Shown here piece after piece: positions 10,501 to 18,571 of a stretch of 64,000 bases of DNA (the first letter of the stretch is position 1; the number at the start of each line of letters is the position of its first letter). This DNA comes from Nereocystis luetkeana (taxonomy: Eukaryota; Sar; Phaeophyceae; Laminariales; Laminariaceae): contig JARUPZ010000016.1 in assembly GCA_031213475.1 (NCBI GenBank), positions 9,750,270-9,814,269 on the forward strand, in the 5' to 3' direction. The translations under genes and the position numbers were made by a program. The notes beneath the pieces were generated by a model, which had not been told where the DNA came from, ran no database searches, and saw only the letters and a list, made by a program, of their open reading frames with translations.

Positions 10501-12768
10501 TAAATCCCTGAGCGTGCTCGGTTGGTACACCCCTGGCCTCTCAGAGCTCCCACTTCGAAACCGCCTCCTTATATTATTTGTCGGACCTTTCCAGCGGCTC
10601 TTTGTTTTTTTCCAGTTCTTTTGGCACTCTCGGTCCTTTCTTCCTTTTTTCTTCTTTCGTTTCATGTGCGTGCGTGTACTCCGAGCACTGCACGGCGGGA
10701 GAGCCCGGCGCCGTCGCGGGTGTCAGCGGGTGCTATAACGGGTAGAGGGGGGCTTGCAAGGAGCGCGGTCGCCGCTTTCGTGCCTAGGCGTCGCGTGTGC
10801 CTCGAGACATGAGGGATTCATGAATGGGCTCTGTCTGGCCTCAATTTGTGATTTTGGATAGAGTATGTACGAGATATAAGGGTCGTTCGAAATTACAAGA
10901 TAACATTCAAGCGGTGCTTATTTTAGCAACCACGCTGAAGTTGAAAGAGGGGGAGCTCCCAGTCTGAGTACCAATACTCGAGCTGGCGAACGACGGCCAC
11001 GATGAGCACCGGGCTTCACGCGAGGCGGGCGACGGGGCTGACTGTGGCAGAGAGTGAGGAAAGCTTTACCCGGACCGAATCGGTGGCGAGGTGGTCGCGA
11101 GAGGGGCGGGCGATGTACGAGCCTGAGAGAGAAGTTCTGCTGTTCTCATTTTGTTTTTGTTTTTGACCGGTGTAAGGTGTTCCAATCAGGCAGAAAAATA
11201 TTTCATTAGAGGGACGGGGATTTTTTTTTCTCCCCGATTTTTTCGGTTTCATTGTACATTGTTTTTGCGGTGCTGCTGTGCCGCTGTGCCGTGCTGTGCT
11301 TTCTCCTTTTTCGTACACACCTGGTACAGCATATCAAAATAATAAATCAAGGTACCCTACCTGGGTTATGTACGTACGTGCGGCAACCGCCGCCCGCGAT
11401 GCGAAGCGTACGTGGCGTCCGAGCTGTATTCTCCTGAAGCATGGCGGCGGGACTCTTGGCATTATCAAGTCGCCAGTTTGCAACTACGATCATAATAAAA
11501 AACTACAGCAGTATATTCAATCATGGACCTCTGTCCGCTTCGCATAGTAATTTGATGTACTTCTTTTTCCTGAGCAGGCGTAGCGGGCGGTGTAGGCCGC
11601 CCGCGGAGCGAAACGCCTTGTATACAATACGAGGATAAGGTTCGAGTCTCCAAATCAAACTCCGACACGCCCTTCAGCTGTAAACAAGGCAAATTTCGTT
11701 GTCCTGTAGTCTATCGACGCAACCCCCAGTCGATAAACGTCAACTCCACAGCAGTACATACCGTAGACTTGTACGACAAATGGCTTACCTATCTGGTACT
11801 ACGGTACATGCCCAACTTGTGTGGGGGCATGTGCTTATATCTACTGCCGCAAAGTACCCGTACGATCGTACGTCCCCATCAGGCTGCCGTGCCGTGGGCT
11901 TGATGTTGTGCGTATGATATTAATAGGATGATCGTACTGAGGTAGGACGATAAGATGTAAAAGGTACCAGGTATCGAGTGCGGTTTTGTTTTACATTTGT
12001 TGACATATTGCTCACCAGATAGAAGTTGTACCAAAAACAACGAGAACATGTACAAAAACACCTCTTTCATGAAACCTGGAAACATGGCCGCGGCAGGGCG
12101 GCATGTTTACTGCACTTCATGTTTCGACGCACTGCCTCCGATGTGGCTTGACTGGCGAGGCTCCAACAGGAGCCTGCCGAGCAACGGGCCAGGCGGCGCA
12201 ACAAGCCCTCCAGCATGCACCTCGTATATACAAACGACCCTACCTGGCACGTACACCAAGACCCCAAGGCATGCAGTCCCTCCGTACCCAACAGGAAACT
12301 TCACACAGCAGCATCACAGGCAGCAGGTGTCCACCATCATGTTCAACCAGTCGAAAAATGGCACACGCCCGGCCTCACCTATCAACCAGTTTGAAACATC
12401 ACCCATCCCACGAGCGGTCACAGGCACGCCACTCGATTGACTCGACCCCTCACCTGTCCCTTGTAGGAAGGGTCTGTCAAGGACTCCGCGTAGCCGACCA
12501 TCCCCGTCGAGAAGACCACTTCTCCCGCCACAGACTCGTGCGCCCCGAAGGAGTAGCCCTTGAGTGACGTCCCGTCCTCCAGCGTCAATGTTGCCGACTT
12601 TGTCGAGCGCTTGGCGTTAGAGTCGGACTGCGTGGCCATGAACCTCGAGGCCACGGCGGCCTTGCCGCTCTGTCCATGGTTCAGGCCGAGCGCCACTCTA
12701 CGGTTGGCGTACAGAGACTTCGCGGAGCCGCTCCTGAGAAGGGCAGACGGTCTCAGCTGCCTAAACAT
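126..12768 (-). CDS. CPS: Mitochondrial carbamoyl-phosphate synthase, N-terminal part (small-chain plus start of glutaminase domain), six exons, partial
   Basis: Joined exons, in transcript order: 12768-12454, 5879-5754, 4948-4822, 3961-3834, 1748-1635, 326-126. They give 337 residues in one frame with all GT-AG introns (phases 0,0,1,0,0, then 0 at the donor leaving the window). Residues 1 to about 43 ([14 protein letters not shown]...) are Arg/Ser/Ala-rich and lack acids, as in a mitochondrial transit peptide. Next comes the CPSase small-chain domain ([39 protein letters not shown]). The class-I amidotransferase domain then begins with [13 protein letters not shown], the GPGDP oxyanion loop (279-283) and GICMGNQ with nucleophile Cys311. 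Cys here argues against a CPS I-type enzyme, which has Ser. The rest, including the His/Glu of the triad and probably the large synthetase domains, lies left of the window. In diatoms a mitochondrial CPS feeds the urea cycle; a cytosolic pyrimidine CPS II is the less likely alternative, given the presequence. Confidence 0.92.
385..440 (-). repeat. Fragment of dispersed repeat R5 next to CPS exon 6 acceptor
   Basis: The minus strand reads GCGAGGGTC, then GGTCATACGACTACGGCC, then CGAGCACACC. The same order occurs at 53,371-53,430, 57,905-57,970 and 27,945-28,015. It is followed by a C-rich stretch and the exon 6 acceptor at 327-328. Confidence 0.8.
450..504 (-). repeat. Decayed copy of CPS exon 6 start with its 3' splice site
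   Basis: About 55 bp on the minus strand repeat the acceptor region and first eight codons of exon 6: CGTTGCCGCGCGCAG, then TAC GAC, then TTCCTGTCGAA. The GGC codon for Gly is changed and reading continues into unrelated sequence. The copy lies 124 bp upstream of exon 6. Confidence 0.85.
1045..1325 (-). mobile_element. MITE-like repeat of the GATCTGT family
   Basis: Shares ATGATCTAGCTCATG, the tract around the GGGACCCGTA analogue and GATCTGT-rich ends with copies at 60,030-60,310 and 61,920-62,225. Ends are mutually inverted GATC/AGATCAT-rich sequence. No coding capacity; the open frame it contains encodes DLYDLxxA-type repeats shared only with the other copies. Confidence 0.6.
1382..1423 (-). 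repeat. Decayed copy of CPS exon 5 3' end
   Basis: The minus strand reads ACCACGACCTCGAGGCCGAC then GCCCACAGGGTCAAA. It is a near copy of the last 12 codons and donor of exon 5 ([15 protein letters not shown]), now HDLEADAH. It sits about 210 bp downstream of exon 5 and abuts the (TAC)n tract. Confidence 0.82.
1420..1577. repeat. (CTA/TAC)n microsatellite
   Basis: About 155 bp of TAC triplets with few interruptions. The poly-Leu, Tyr and Ser/Val frames across it are not genes. Confidence 0.95.
1635..1748 (-). CDS. CPS: CPS exon 5: junction to glutaminase domain
   Basis: 38 residues, [14 protein letters not shown] to [10 protein letters not shown]; acceptor GCTCAG, donor GTCAGA, phase 0. This is the first beta strand of the class-I amidotransferase fold (family pattern VAVDCGxKxNxIR). 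Confidence 0.93.
2355..2702 (-). other. Open frame with short predicted coiled coil, probably repeat-derived
   Basis: 115 codons inside CPS intron 4, same strand. The stretch [20 protein letters not shown] and the following Ala/Glu-rich segment have heptad-like character. It could be an ORF1 fragment of a retroelement or chance in a GC-rich stretch; nothing assigns a function. Confidence 0.2.
3310..3409 (+). mobile_element. Palindromic MITE, family P1
   Basis: CGGGGGACCA...TAGGACC arm, about 35-bp AT-rich loop, then GGTCCTATTTACTATGG and CCCCCG. The loop (GGTACACATAAAAACC) reads in plus orientation. Inside CPS intron 4. Confidence 0.85.
3834..3961 (-). CDS. CPS: CPS exon 4
   Basis: Completes the split Gly codon, then [15 protein letters not shown] to GKGNAIK; acceptor TTGTCAG, donor GTGAGT, phase 0 at the end. 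Two decayed copies of this exon lie upstream in the preceding intron (4,066-4,145 and 4,355-4,420). Confidence 0.92.
3985..4330. repeat. GATATGAT/GATACGAT satellite
   Basis: Irregular array of ATGATATG- and ATACGAT-type units, interrupted by a decayed exon 4 copy. Related in composition to the GATACGAT array at 62,770-63,330. Confidence 0.85.
4066..4145 (-). pseudogene. Decayed copy of CPS exon 4, with intact AG
   Basis: The minus strand reads CCAG then GCGCCGTGCTCGGAAAGAT, encoding [11 protein letters not shown] and, after one insertion-like change, MAFDYPS. This parallels [11 protein letters not shown] and LAFDDPN of exon 4. The copy ends in GATATG satellite after about 75 bp and has no donor. 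Confidence 0.85.
4355..4420 (-). pseudogene. Second decayed copy of CPS exon 4, acceptor lost
   Basis: The minus strand encodes [18 protein letters not shown], alignable with [12 protein letters not shown]. The acceptor AG is replaced by AC. More diverged than the copy at 4,066-4,145. Confidence 0.65.
4465..4665 (+). repeat. Dispersed repeat D1, copy 1
   Basis: Shares ACTATCCTCTGGCA, GGGTTT(A/G)CTAC, GATGCGT and GCCGGGTG in the same order with 55,400-55,585. No terminal structure was identified. Confidence 0.6.
4822..4948 (-). CDS. CPS: CPS exon 3
   Basis: Residues 148-189 plus one base. Acceptor CCCCAG then [12 protein letters not shown]; ends at TKSIRDKG with donor GTGAGC in phase 1. The GIDTRLLTK block is characteristic of the small-chain domain. 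Open frame continues upstream of the acceptor but does not match the family. Confidence 0.92.
4949..5753 (-). other. CPS intron 2 with (ACC)n tract
   Basis: A CCA/ACC microsatellite fills 5,455-5,620. The rest has no recognisable element. Confidence 0.8.
5754..5879 (-). CDS. CPS: CPS exon 2
   Basis: Residues 106-147, acceptor TTTTCAG, donor GTAGGA, phase 0 on both sides. [17 protein letters not shown] continues directly from exon 1 and is the family's second conserved block. Confidence 0.93.
6110..6780 (+). pseudogene. 3' end of a LINE-like retrotransposon, decayed
   Basis: The open frame at 6,110-6,685 reads [13 protein letters not shown] then [20 protein letters not shown]. This resembles the C-terminal tail common after LINE reverse transcriptases (pattern LPxxVxFGxMxGGxRxxGR). 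A related tail lies at 25,517-26,170 on the minus strand. The reverse transcriptase itself is absent, so the copy is 5'-truncated. The hAT element begins right after it. Confidence 0.6.
6790..7989. mobile_element. Non-autonomous hAT-type DNA element (1.2 kb)
   Basis: The ends are perfect inverted repeats CAGGGATGCGTATTTCC and GGAAATACGCATCCCTG. They are flanked on both sides by the 8-bp direct repeat ATTATACT (6,782-6,789 and 7,990-7,997). CAGGG termini with an 8-bp target duplication are the hAT signature. No transposase frame is present, so it would need a transposase supplied in trans. It contains a SINE (7,165-7,375). Confidence 0.9.
7165..7375 (+). mobile_element. SINE family S2, 5'-truncated copy
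   Basis: Runs from GTGGGTAGGCACAATTCGAT through GATGCGAGTCGACGAGGG and CGGATCTGAGTTACGAGTTG to a poly(A) of about 20. Reverse-strand relatives lie at 8,996-9,265 and 31,806-32,150. It lies inside the hAT element. Confidence 0.8.
8040..8290 (+). repeat. Repeat resembling the LINE 3' untranslated end
   Basis: GGGTAGCAAGGTACCAGACG and GACTAGCAGG parallel GGGTAGCAAGGCACCAGG and GACTAGGAAG just before the hAT element (6,743-6,772). T-rich sequence with no coding frame follows to 8,625. Confidence 0.45.
8996..9265 (-). mobile_element. SINE family S2, copy lacking the tRNA-like head
   Basis: Begins (plus strand) with about 20 T, then GCTCATCCCATTTATTATC and the S2 body, ending near TTTGCAAATAAAGTCAAATG. 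That is the point where the copy at 31,806-32,150 continues into a tRNA-like head. Confidence 0.8.
9852..9949. mobile_element. Palindromic MITE, family P2
   Basis: CAGAACCGCAGTCCCGTT arm, short loop, AACGGGACTGCGGTTCT arm, bounded by TTAACCC and GGGGTTAA. Related copies are at 56,631-56,730 and 61,366-61,456; a half copy is at 46,078-46,113. Confidence 0.85.
10481..11624 (-). repeat. 1.14-kb repeat R1140, inverted copy
   Basis: Reverse complement of the tandem pair at 13,825-16,107. The right end (GCGGGCGGTGTAGGCCGCCC) is the palindrome that opens the direct copies. No transposase-like frame; terminal motifs are TATACAAGGCG and TTCTATA. Confidence 0.85.
12454..12768 (-). CDS. CPS: CPS exon 1: transit peptide and start of small-chain domain
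   Basis: Residues 1-105. The ATG at 12768-12766 was chosen because it opens a basic, acid-free presequence directly followed by the conserved domain. The exon ends at ...SYKGQ with donor GTGAGG (phase 0). The motifs [20 protein letters not shown] match the first conserved block of CPSase small chains. Confidence 0.93.
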
Positions 12769-13820
12769 GGTTGGGAGGAGAGTGGAGAGTACAAACCCGC
12801 CGCTAGTTATAGTGTACCTGGTAGGCTGCAAGCAACGCGTGTGGCTCGAGAAAAAGCAACACAGCGGTGCGGTGGACGGTGAAGATCCAGGCCGCCAGAT
12901 GCTCACGGAGGCACGTTCCCTTATACCCCTGCCGCCCGACGAGGAGGTTGTGAGCAAGGGTCTAGGATTTCAAGGTTCTACGCTGGGTTCTGGACTGCCG
13001 TACGTCGTCCAATCTCGATCACATGTCTCTGCTCTCATGTTACACCGTGCGAGGCGTTTATCAAAAGGGTGTGTTGTCGGATTTATTCCGAACCGGATGC
13101 GCCATGCGCACCTTGCAGCCTGCCCGTGCTGATCTCGGATCTTTCTGCGTGGCAGCGCCACCGCCAGAACCTGTAAGTAAGGTGGACAGAAATATGATAG
13201 AAAACAAAGCTTATTCTTCGTGTGTGCGTGCCGCAGGTGAGCTGTGTAGACAACCGCGTGGTTCAACGCAGTCGATCCGAACGGGTTGGCAGGTTACACG
13301 ATAAAACTCGCGCAGCCGGCCAGTAGGACACTTTTTTTTAATTTAAGTAGTGTTTGTTGTTTTACAGTAGTAGAAGTAGTAGTAGTACTGGTTGTACTTT
13401 TTTTGTTGTATGTGCGCACTTATATCCAAATTTGAATCAACGAGTTTTTCGCAGCGTGTTCGTTGTTGTTGTTGTTGTTGCTGTTGTTGTTGTTCTCACA
13501 TTAACTCATCGCCACACAATACAATGCACAGTCCGTGGTCGCAGGACAGGCTCCAATAACTCTGGAGTGGAAGAAATACCTCGGTAAAAAAACAAAACAA
13601 GCAAACTGGCATGATGGAGGAAGTAAACAGCCGCAAACTGCGCGTACATTTTACATTATTATCTCCTACCCCCCGCTTTTTTGTAGAAGGTATGATATGA
13701 ATACGTATTGCATACCGGTACACAAACGAAAAACGTACGTAAAAACATGCACATACGTACATACATATATATACTCGTTCGTGTATTCGAGGTTCCGGTC
13801 TGTGGAGGTACGTATACTAT
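12769..13820. other. CPS 5' flank
   Basis: Contains presumed CPS promoter and 5' UTR, but no TATA-like or initiator signal I could place. A GTT tract (13,462-13,495) followed by CTCACATTAACTCA and CCAATAACTCTGGAGTGG recurs at 25,022-25,115. Part of that unit also occurs at 35,999-36,090. Confidence 0.5.
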
Positions 13821-13824
13821 GTAT

Positions 13825-14964
13825 ATACAAGGCGCTTCGCTCCGCGGGCGGCCTACGCCGCCCCCGCTACGCTCGCTCAGGATGGGAAAAAGCTAAAAGT
13901 ACAAATTATGCGAAGCGAACAGAGGTCCACGATTGAGTTTAGTTTTTTCAAGGATCGTAATGGCAAACCGGCGACTTGATAATGCCAAGAGTCCTGCCGC
14001 CATGCTTCAGGAAAAAACAGCTCCGACGTTAGCTTGGATGCCACATGTACGCTTCGCGTCGCGGATGTCGTACGTACGTACATACCCCAGGTATAGGGTA
14101 CTACTACTGTCTGTTCTTATTTTCTTCTTTCGATATGCTCTATGTCTGTACTGTATGTACGAAGAAAGCGAAAGCACAGCACGGCACAGCAGCGAAAACA
14201 ATGAAAATGAAACCGAAAACTCGGAAAGGAGAAAAAATCCCCGTCCCCTCTCGTGTAATATTTTTCTGCCTCAGTGATTGGAACACCTTACACCCGGTCG
14301 AAAAGAAGAAAATAAACAAATCGCACAGAAGATCTTCTCTCTCAGCCTCGTACGCCGCCCGCCCCTCTCGCGACCACCTCGCTACCGATTCGGTCCGGGT
14401 AAAGCTTTTATCACTCTCTGCCACAATCAGCCCCGTCGCCCGCCTCGCGTGAAGCCCGGTGCTCACCGTGGCTGTCGTTCGCCAGCTCGATAACGTTGGT
14501 GTTCAAACTGCACACCTCCCTCTTTAAACTATAGCGTGGTCGCAAAAATAAGCACCGCTTGAATATTATCTTGCCATCCCGAACGACCTTTATAAACTCG
14601 TACATACTCTATCAACAATCATCAATCGAAGCCAGACAAAGCCCGTTCATGCATCCCTCGTGTCTCGAGGCACACGCGACGCCTAGACACGAAAGCGGCG
14701 ACCGCGCTCCTTGCACCCCCCCCTCTCGCCAGCACCCGCTGACACCCGCGACGGTGCTGGGTCCTCCCGCGATGCCGTGCTCGGAGAACACGCACGCACA
14801 CGAAACGAAAGAAGAAAAAAGGAAGAAATGGCTGAGAAAACAAAGAACTGCTGGAAAGGTCCGGCAAGTAATGAAAGGAGGCGGTTTGGAAGTGGGAGCT
14901 CTGAGAGGCCAGGGATGCACCAACCGAGCACGCTCAGGGGTTGTGATCTAAGTATGTAGTTCTA
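13825..14964 (+). repeat. 1.14-kb repeat R1140, direct copy A
   Basis: Starts at TACAAGGCGCTTCGCTCCGC with the GGGCGGC...GCCGCCC palindrome and ends at GTAGTTCTATA. Copy B follows immediately head to tail. Overlapping open frames of 60-135 codons occur in all copies but resemble nothing I recognise. Confidence 0.85.
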
Positions 14965-16107
14965 TACAAGGCGCTTCGCTCCGCGGGCGGCGTACGCCGC
15001 CCGCTACGCTCGCTCAGGAAGGAAAATTAAGTACATCAAATTATGCGAAGCGAACAGAGGCCCACGATTGAGTTTAGTGTTTTCAAGGATCGTAATCGCA
15101 AACCGGCGACTTGATAATGCCAAGAGTCCCGCCGCCATGCTTCAGGAAAAAACAGCTCCGACGTCAACTTGGGATGCCACATATACGCTTCGCGTCGCGG
15201 ATGTCGTACGTACTTACATACACCCCAGGTAGGGTACTACTACTGTCTGTACTTATTTTCTTCTTTCGATATGCTCTATGTCTGTACTGTATGTACGAAG
15301 AAAGCGAAAGCACGGCACGGCACAGCAGCGAAAACAATGAAAATGAAACCGAAAACTCGGAAAGGAAAAAAAATCCCCGTCCCCTCTCGTGTAATATTTT
15401 TCAGCCTGATTGGAACACCTTACACCCGGTCGAAAAGAAGGAAAGAAAAAATCGCACAGAAGAGCTTCTCTCTCAGCCTTGTACGCCGCCCGCCCCTCAC
15501 GCGACCACCTCGCTACTGATTCGGTCCGGGTAAAGCTTTTATCCCTCTCTGCCACAATCAGCCCCGTCGCCCGCCCCGCGTGAAGCCCGGTGCTCACCGT
15601 GGCCGTCGTTCGCCAGCTCGATAACGTTGGTGTTCAAACTGCACACCTCCCTCTTTCAACTTTAGCGTGGTCGCAAAAATAAGCACCGCTTGAATATTAT
15701 CTTGCCATCCCGAACGACCTTTCTTTATAAACTCGTACATACTCAATCAACAATCATAAATCGAAGCCAGACAAATCCCGTTCATGCATCCCTCGTGTCT
15801 CGAGGCACACGCGACGCCTAGGCACGAAAGCGGCGACCGCGCTCCTTGCAACCCCCCCTCTACCCGCCAGCACCCGCTGGCACCCGCGACGGTGCTGGGT
15901 CCTCCCGCGATGCCGTGCTCGGAGAACACGCACGCACACGAAACGAAAGAAGAAAAAAGGAAGAAAGGACCGAGAAAACAAAGAACTGCTGGAAAGGTCC
16001 GGCAAGTAATGAAAGGAGGCGGTTTGGAAGTAAGTGGGAGCTCTGAGAGGCCAGGGATGCACCAACCGAGCACGCTCAGGGGTTGTGATCTAAGTATGTA
16101 GTTCTAA
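14965..16107 (+). repeat. 1.14-kb repeat R1140, direct copy B
   Basis: Tandem repeat of copy A with a few small indels (for example ...TTCTTTATAAAC where A has TTTATAAAC). Ends at GTAGTTCTA. Confidence 0.85.
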
Positions 16108-16200
16108 TATTGTGAAGGAGTTACCTACTGAGTTATAGGGGTAAAAGATCGATGGATTACCCAACCCACAAGGTAACCCTTATAACACTCCCCCCCCCTC
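16106..16200 (-). mobile_element. SINE S1 head fragment
   Basis: GTGAAGGAGTTACCTACTGA and the following ATCGATxGATTACCCA repeat the head at 16,380-16,450. Confidence 0.55.
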
Positions 16201-16229
16201 TGAACGGTGGGGTCTTTGAGGCGTCGGAA

Positions 16230-16420
16230 CTGCTGTATACGTCTGTACGCTGACCTACCCGCTTCGTTTCATTACCTGGGGAACCAGGGAGATGTGTTTT
16301 TTTAGATGTGCACGCGCAAGCGTTTCTGTAAAAGAAACGTTCGAAGTGAGGTTCGAACCCGTGACCAGGACGACGTCAAATGTGAAGGAGTTACCTACTG
16401 AGCTATATAGGGAGGGGTAG
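16230..16420 (-). mobile_element. tRNA-derived SINE, family S1
   Basis: The minus strand has a box-A-like TAGCTCAGTAGG and box B GGTTCGAACC about 45 bp apart, then a body with a GAAACG...CGTTTC-type hairpin and GAAACGAAGCGGGT. The plus-strand copy at 24,838-25,020 matches throughout. The D-arm and anticodon arm do not fold, so this is a SINE head and not a tRNA gene. Confidence 0.7.
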
Positions 16421-16639
16421 AAGATCGATTGATTACCCAGCCCAAGGTATAACCCTTACAACAATATTCCACTCTGAACGGAAATTATTTTCTTAATGTA
16501 ATAGGACAGTTTTATTTTCATACCAGGTATTATGTATCTTTAAACGACGTATAAATCCGGCCAGCGGGGTAGTATGGACCGCCACGGGTATATACGTATA
16601 GCAAGTTCGTACCACAGGCACGGTTACAATTATTCGATC

Positions 16640-17110
16640 AGTGTTATGAGGCTTATAGATTGGGTAGGCGATTGTGGTTAACCTTTTACCTTTAGCCCAA
16701 CGGCCTAAGACCCTCACAAAAATGGCGTCGTCGGCAAAATCCGGTCCGTTCCAGGGGGGGAGAGTGTTATGAGGCTTAGACCGTGGGTAGGCGATTGGTC
16801 AACCTTTTACCTTTTTAGCCCAACGGACCAAGACCTTCACAAATGGCGTCGTCGGCAGGACATGACTCGTTGGTCGTGATTTCGAATCTCGCGTCTCCCA
16901 TGAAATCGCTTTTTAAAGAAAAGCGAGTTTCCTCAAGAATCTGAAAAATGCTTCTGGATCCTCAGAAATTGGAACCGCGTGTTGTGGCGGCGCGTCGACC
17001 CGTAAAATCCGGTCCGTTCCAGGGGGGGAGAGTGTTATGAGGCTTATAGATTGGGTAGGCGATTGGTTAACCTTTTACCTTTAGCCCAACGGACACAAAG
17101 ACCCTAACAT
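16640..17110 (+). repeat. Three partial tandem copies of a SINE-related unit
   Basis: GTGTTATGAGGCTTA followed by GGGTAGGCGATTG and CCTTTTACCTTT occurs at about 16,641, 16,767 and 17,031. The middle copy continues into TAGCCCAACGG, CCTTCACAAATGGCGTCGTC and a box-B-like GATTTCGAATC, resembling the S1 head. Confidence 0.65.
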
Positions 17111-17629
17111 CAGACACAATTAATACTATTTTTATTTCTCTTGCAATCCGACAAGTCAGGCACTACTACTACTTTTATGTTGATATTTTGGCTTTGTTCA
17201 GTTGTTGTTGTTGTTTTTGTTGTCTTCACATTAGATCGTCCTTTCTACCCAGCTTCATCAGCACACCCAGTGTCCGTCCTGATTCCCTATCCTAGAGAGA
17301 TACTGATTCTGTGGTCACAGACTGTGAGACAGAGGAAGACCAAAAATAAAACCAAATCGCGAATTCAAGTGTCAAGCAAGTGAAGTGTCAGCGTACCACG
17401 TACGAGAACACAACAACACAAGCAAGACCGGAAAAAAAGAGCAAAAGACAATAAAACAAAAAAACAAAAATCTGAAATGAAAAAAGAAGAAGTATGTAGC
17501 TAGTTTTATATTAATATGATGAAATGATGTGGGGAATGGAAATTGGGAAAAACTGCTGGCAGAAAAGCGTACGAGGAATAGTGTGGTGCTGATTTAAACA
17601 ATAAGGACACGGAATGTCACCTACATTAT

Positions 17630-17815
17630 TCTTATTATTTCTTTTGCCATCCGACAATGTGCAGCATGATCTTCAACATGGATCACTCATAACTTTCCCG
17701 AAAGAAGAAAACCTCGGAAACAAAAGGAAACCCATGCACCAAGTCTACCTCCCTCCTCCCTTCCGTCTTCCGTGCCAACTTTCGGCTTGTCTACTCGTTA
17801 TTTTGTCAGAACGCA
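17630..17815 (-). mobile_element. Inverted 3'-end fragment of the (AAT)n-tailed retroelement
   Basis: Reverse complement of 22,260-22,434. It includes CATTGTCGGATGGCAA, GATCATGCTGCACATTG and TTCTTTCGGGAAAGTTATGA. It is 5'-truncated with its ATA-rich tail at the left end, so it is a separate insertion in opposite orientation. Confidence 0.85.
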
Positions 17816-17817
17816 AG

Positions 17818-17833
17818 CATAATAATAATAATA

Positions 17834-17872
<39 letters not shown>

Positions 17873-17901
17873 GTAATAATAATAATAGTAATTATAATAA
17901 C

Positions 17902-17933
<32 letters not shown>

Positions 17934-17934
17934 G
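17818..17934. repeat. (AAT)n microsatellite
   Basis: About 115 bp of AAT triplets immediately 5' of the retroelement. The element's own 3' end is also (AAT)n. Confidence 0.95.
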
Positions 17935-18571
17935 ACGATCGAGAGGTTCTGGGAGGGGTCCACGAGGAAGCAGTGCAGGGAGAGGGGCCGACACGAGTAC
18001 GGGGTAGTGCGCCACCCTCTTTAGCAGGCGGGAGGGGGGAGGGGGGAGAGGGGGAGGGAGTGGGGGGAGCGGAGGGAGAAGGGGAAGCGTGGGGACCGGG
18101 GGGGACAGAGGGATCGGGGGGAGCGGGGGGTGAAGGGGGAACGGAGGGAGCGGGGGGAGCGGGGGGAGCGGGGGGAGCGGGGGGAGCGGAGGGAGTGGAG
18201 GGAGTGGGGGGGGGCGGGGGGAGCGAGGGGATCGGGAGCAGCGAGGGGAGCGGGAGGAGCGGGGGAAGCGATGAGAGCGGGGAGAGGGGGTAGTGCGCCA
18301 CCTTCGTCAGCAGGCAGGGGGTGGGAGGGAGGAGCGGGGGCGGGGGGGGGGCGAGAGAAGCGAGGGGACAGGGGGGGGCGGGGTGGAGGGAGGGAGGGAG
18401 GCGGGGGAAGCGGAGGGAGTGGGGAGGGGTACCAGGAGCGAACCTACCAGAGAGGAGAGAGATAGTGAGGGTAGAGGAGAACCGGAAACGGGAGGGCCGC
18501 GGAATGGGGGGGGAAGAGGGGAGAGAGAAGGGAGAGAGACGGGCCAAAGAAGTGGAGGGAGAGGAGCCGCA

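Larger units (their letters stand above)
5880..12453 (-). other. CPS intron 1 (6.57 kb)
   Basis: Defined by donor GTGAGG at 12,453 and acceptor TTTTCAG ending at 5,880. It carries a LINE 3' end, a hAT-type element with nested SINE, a second SINE, palindrome P2 and a 1.14-kb repeat. 9,270-9,850, 9,950-10,480 and 11,625-12,453 show nothing nameable apart from TACCTGGTA motifs. Confidence 0.85.

Noticed and set aside
10481..11624. Helitron
   Set aside because: No 5' TC, no CTRR 3' end after a terminal hairpin, and no insertion between A and T that I could show.
12560..13132. 190-codon plus-strand frame
   Set aside because: Antisense to CPS exon 1 and its flank; composition follows the real exon on the other strand.
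13825..16107. LTR pair of a retrotransposon
   Set aside because: The two copies are directly adjacent with no internal region, and lack TG...CA ends, primer-binding site and polypurine tract.
16345..16415. tRNA gene on the minus strand
   Set aside because: Good box A and box B but no D-arm or anticodon-arm pairing, and copies recur with a shared non-tRNA body, so it is a SINE head.
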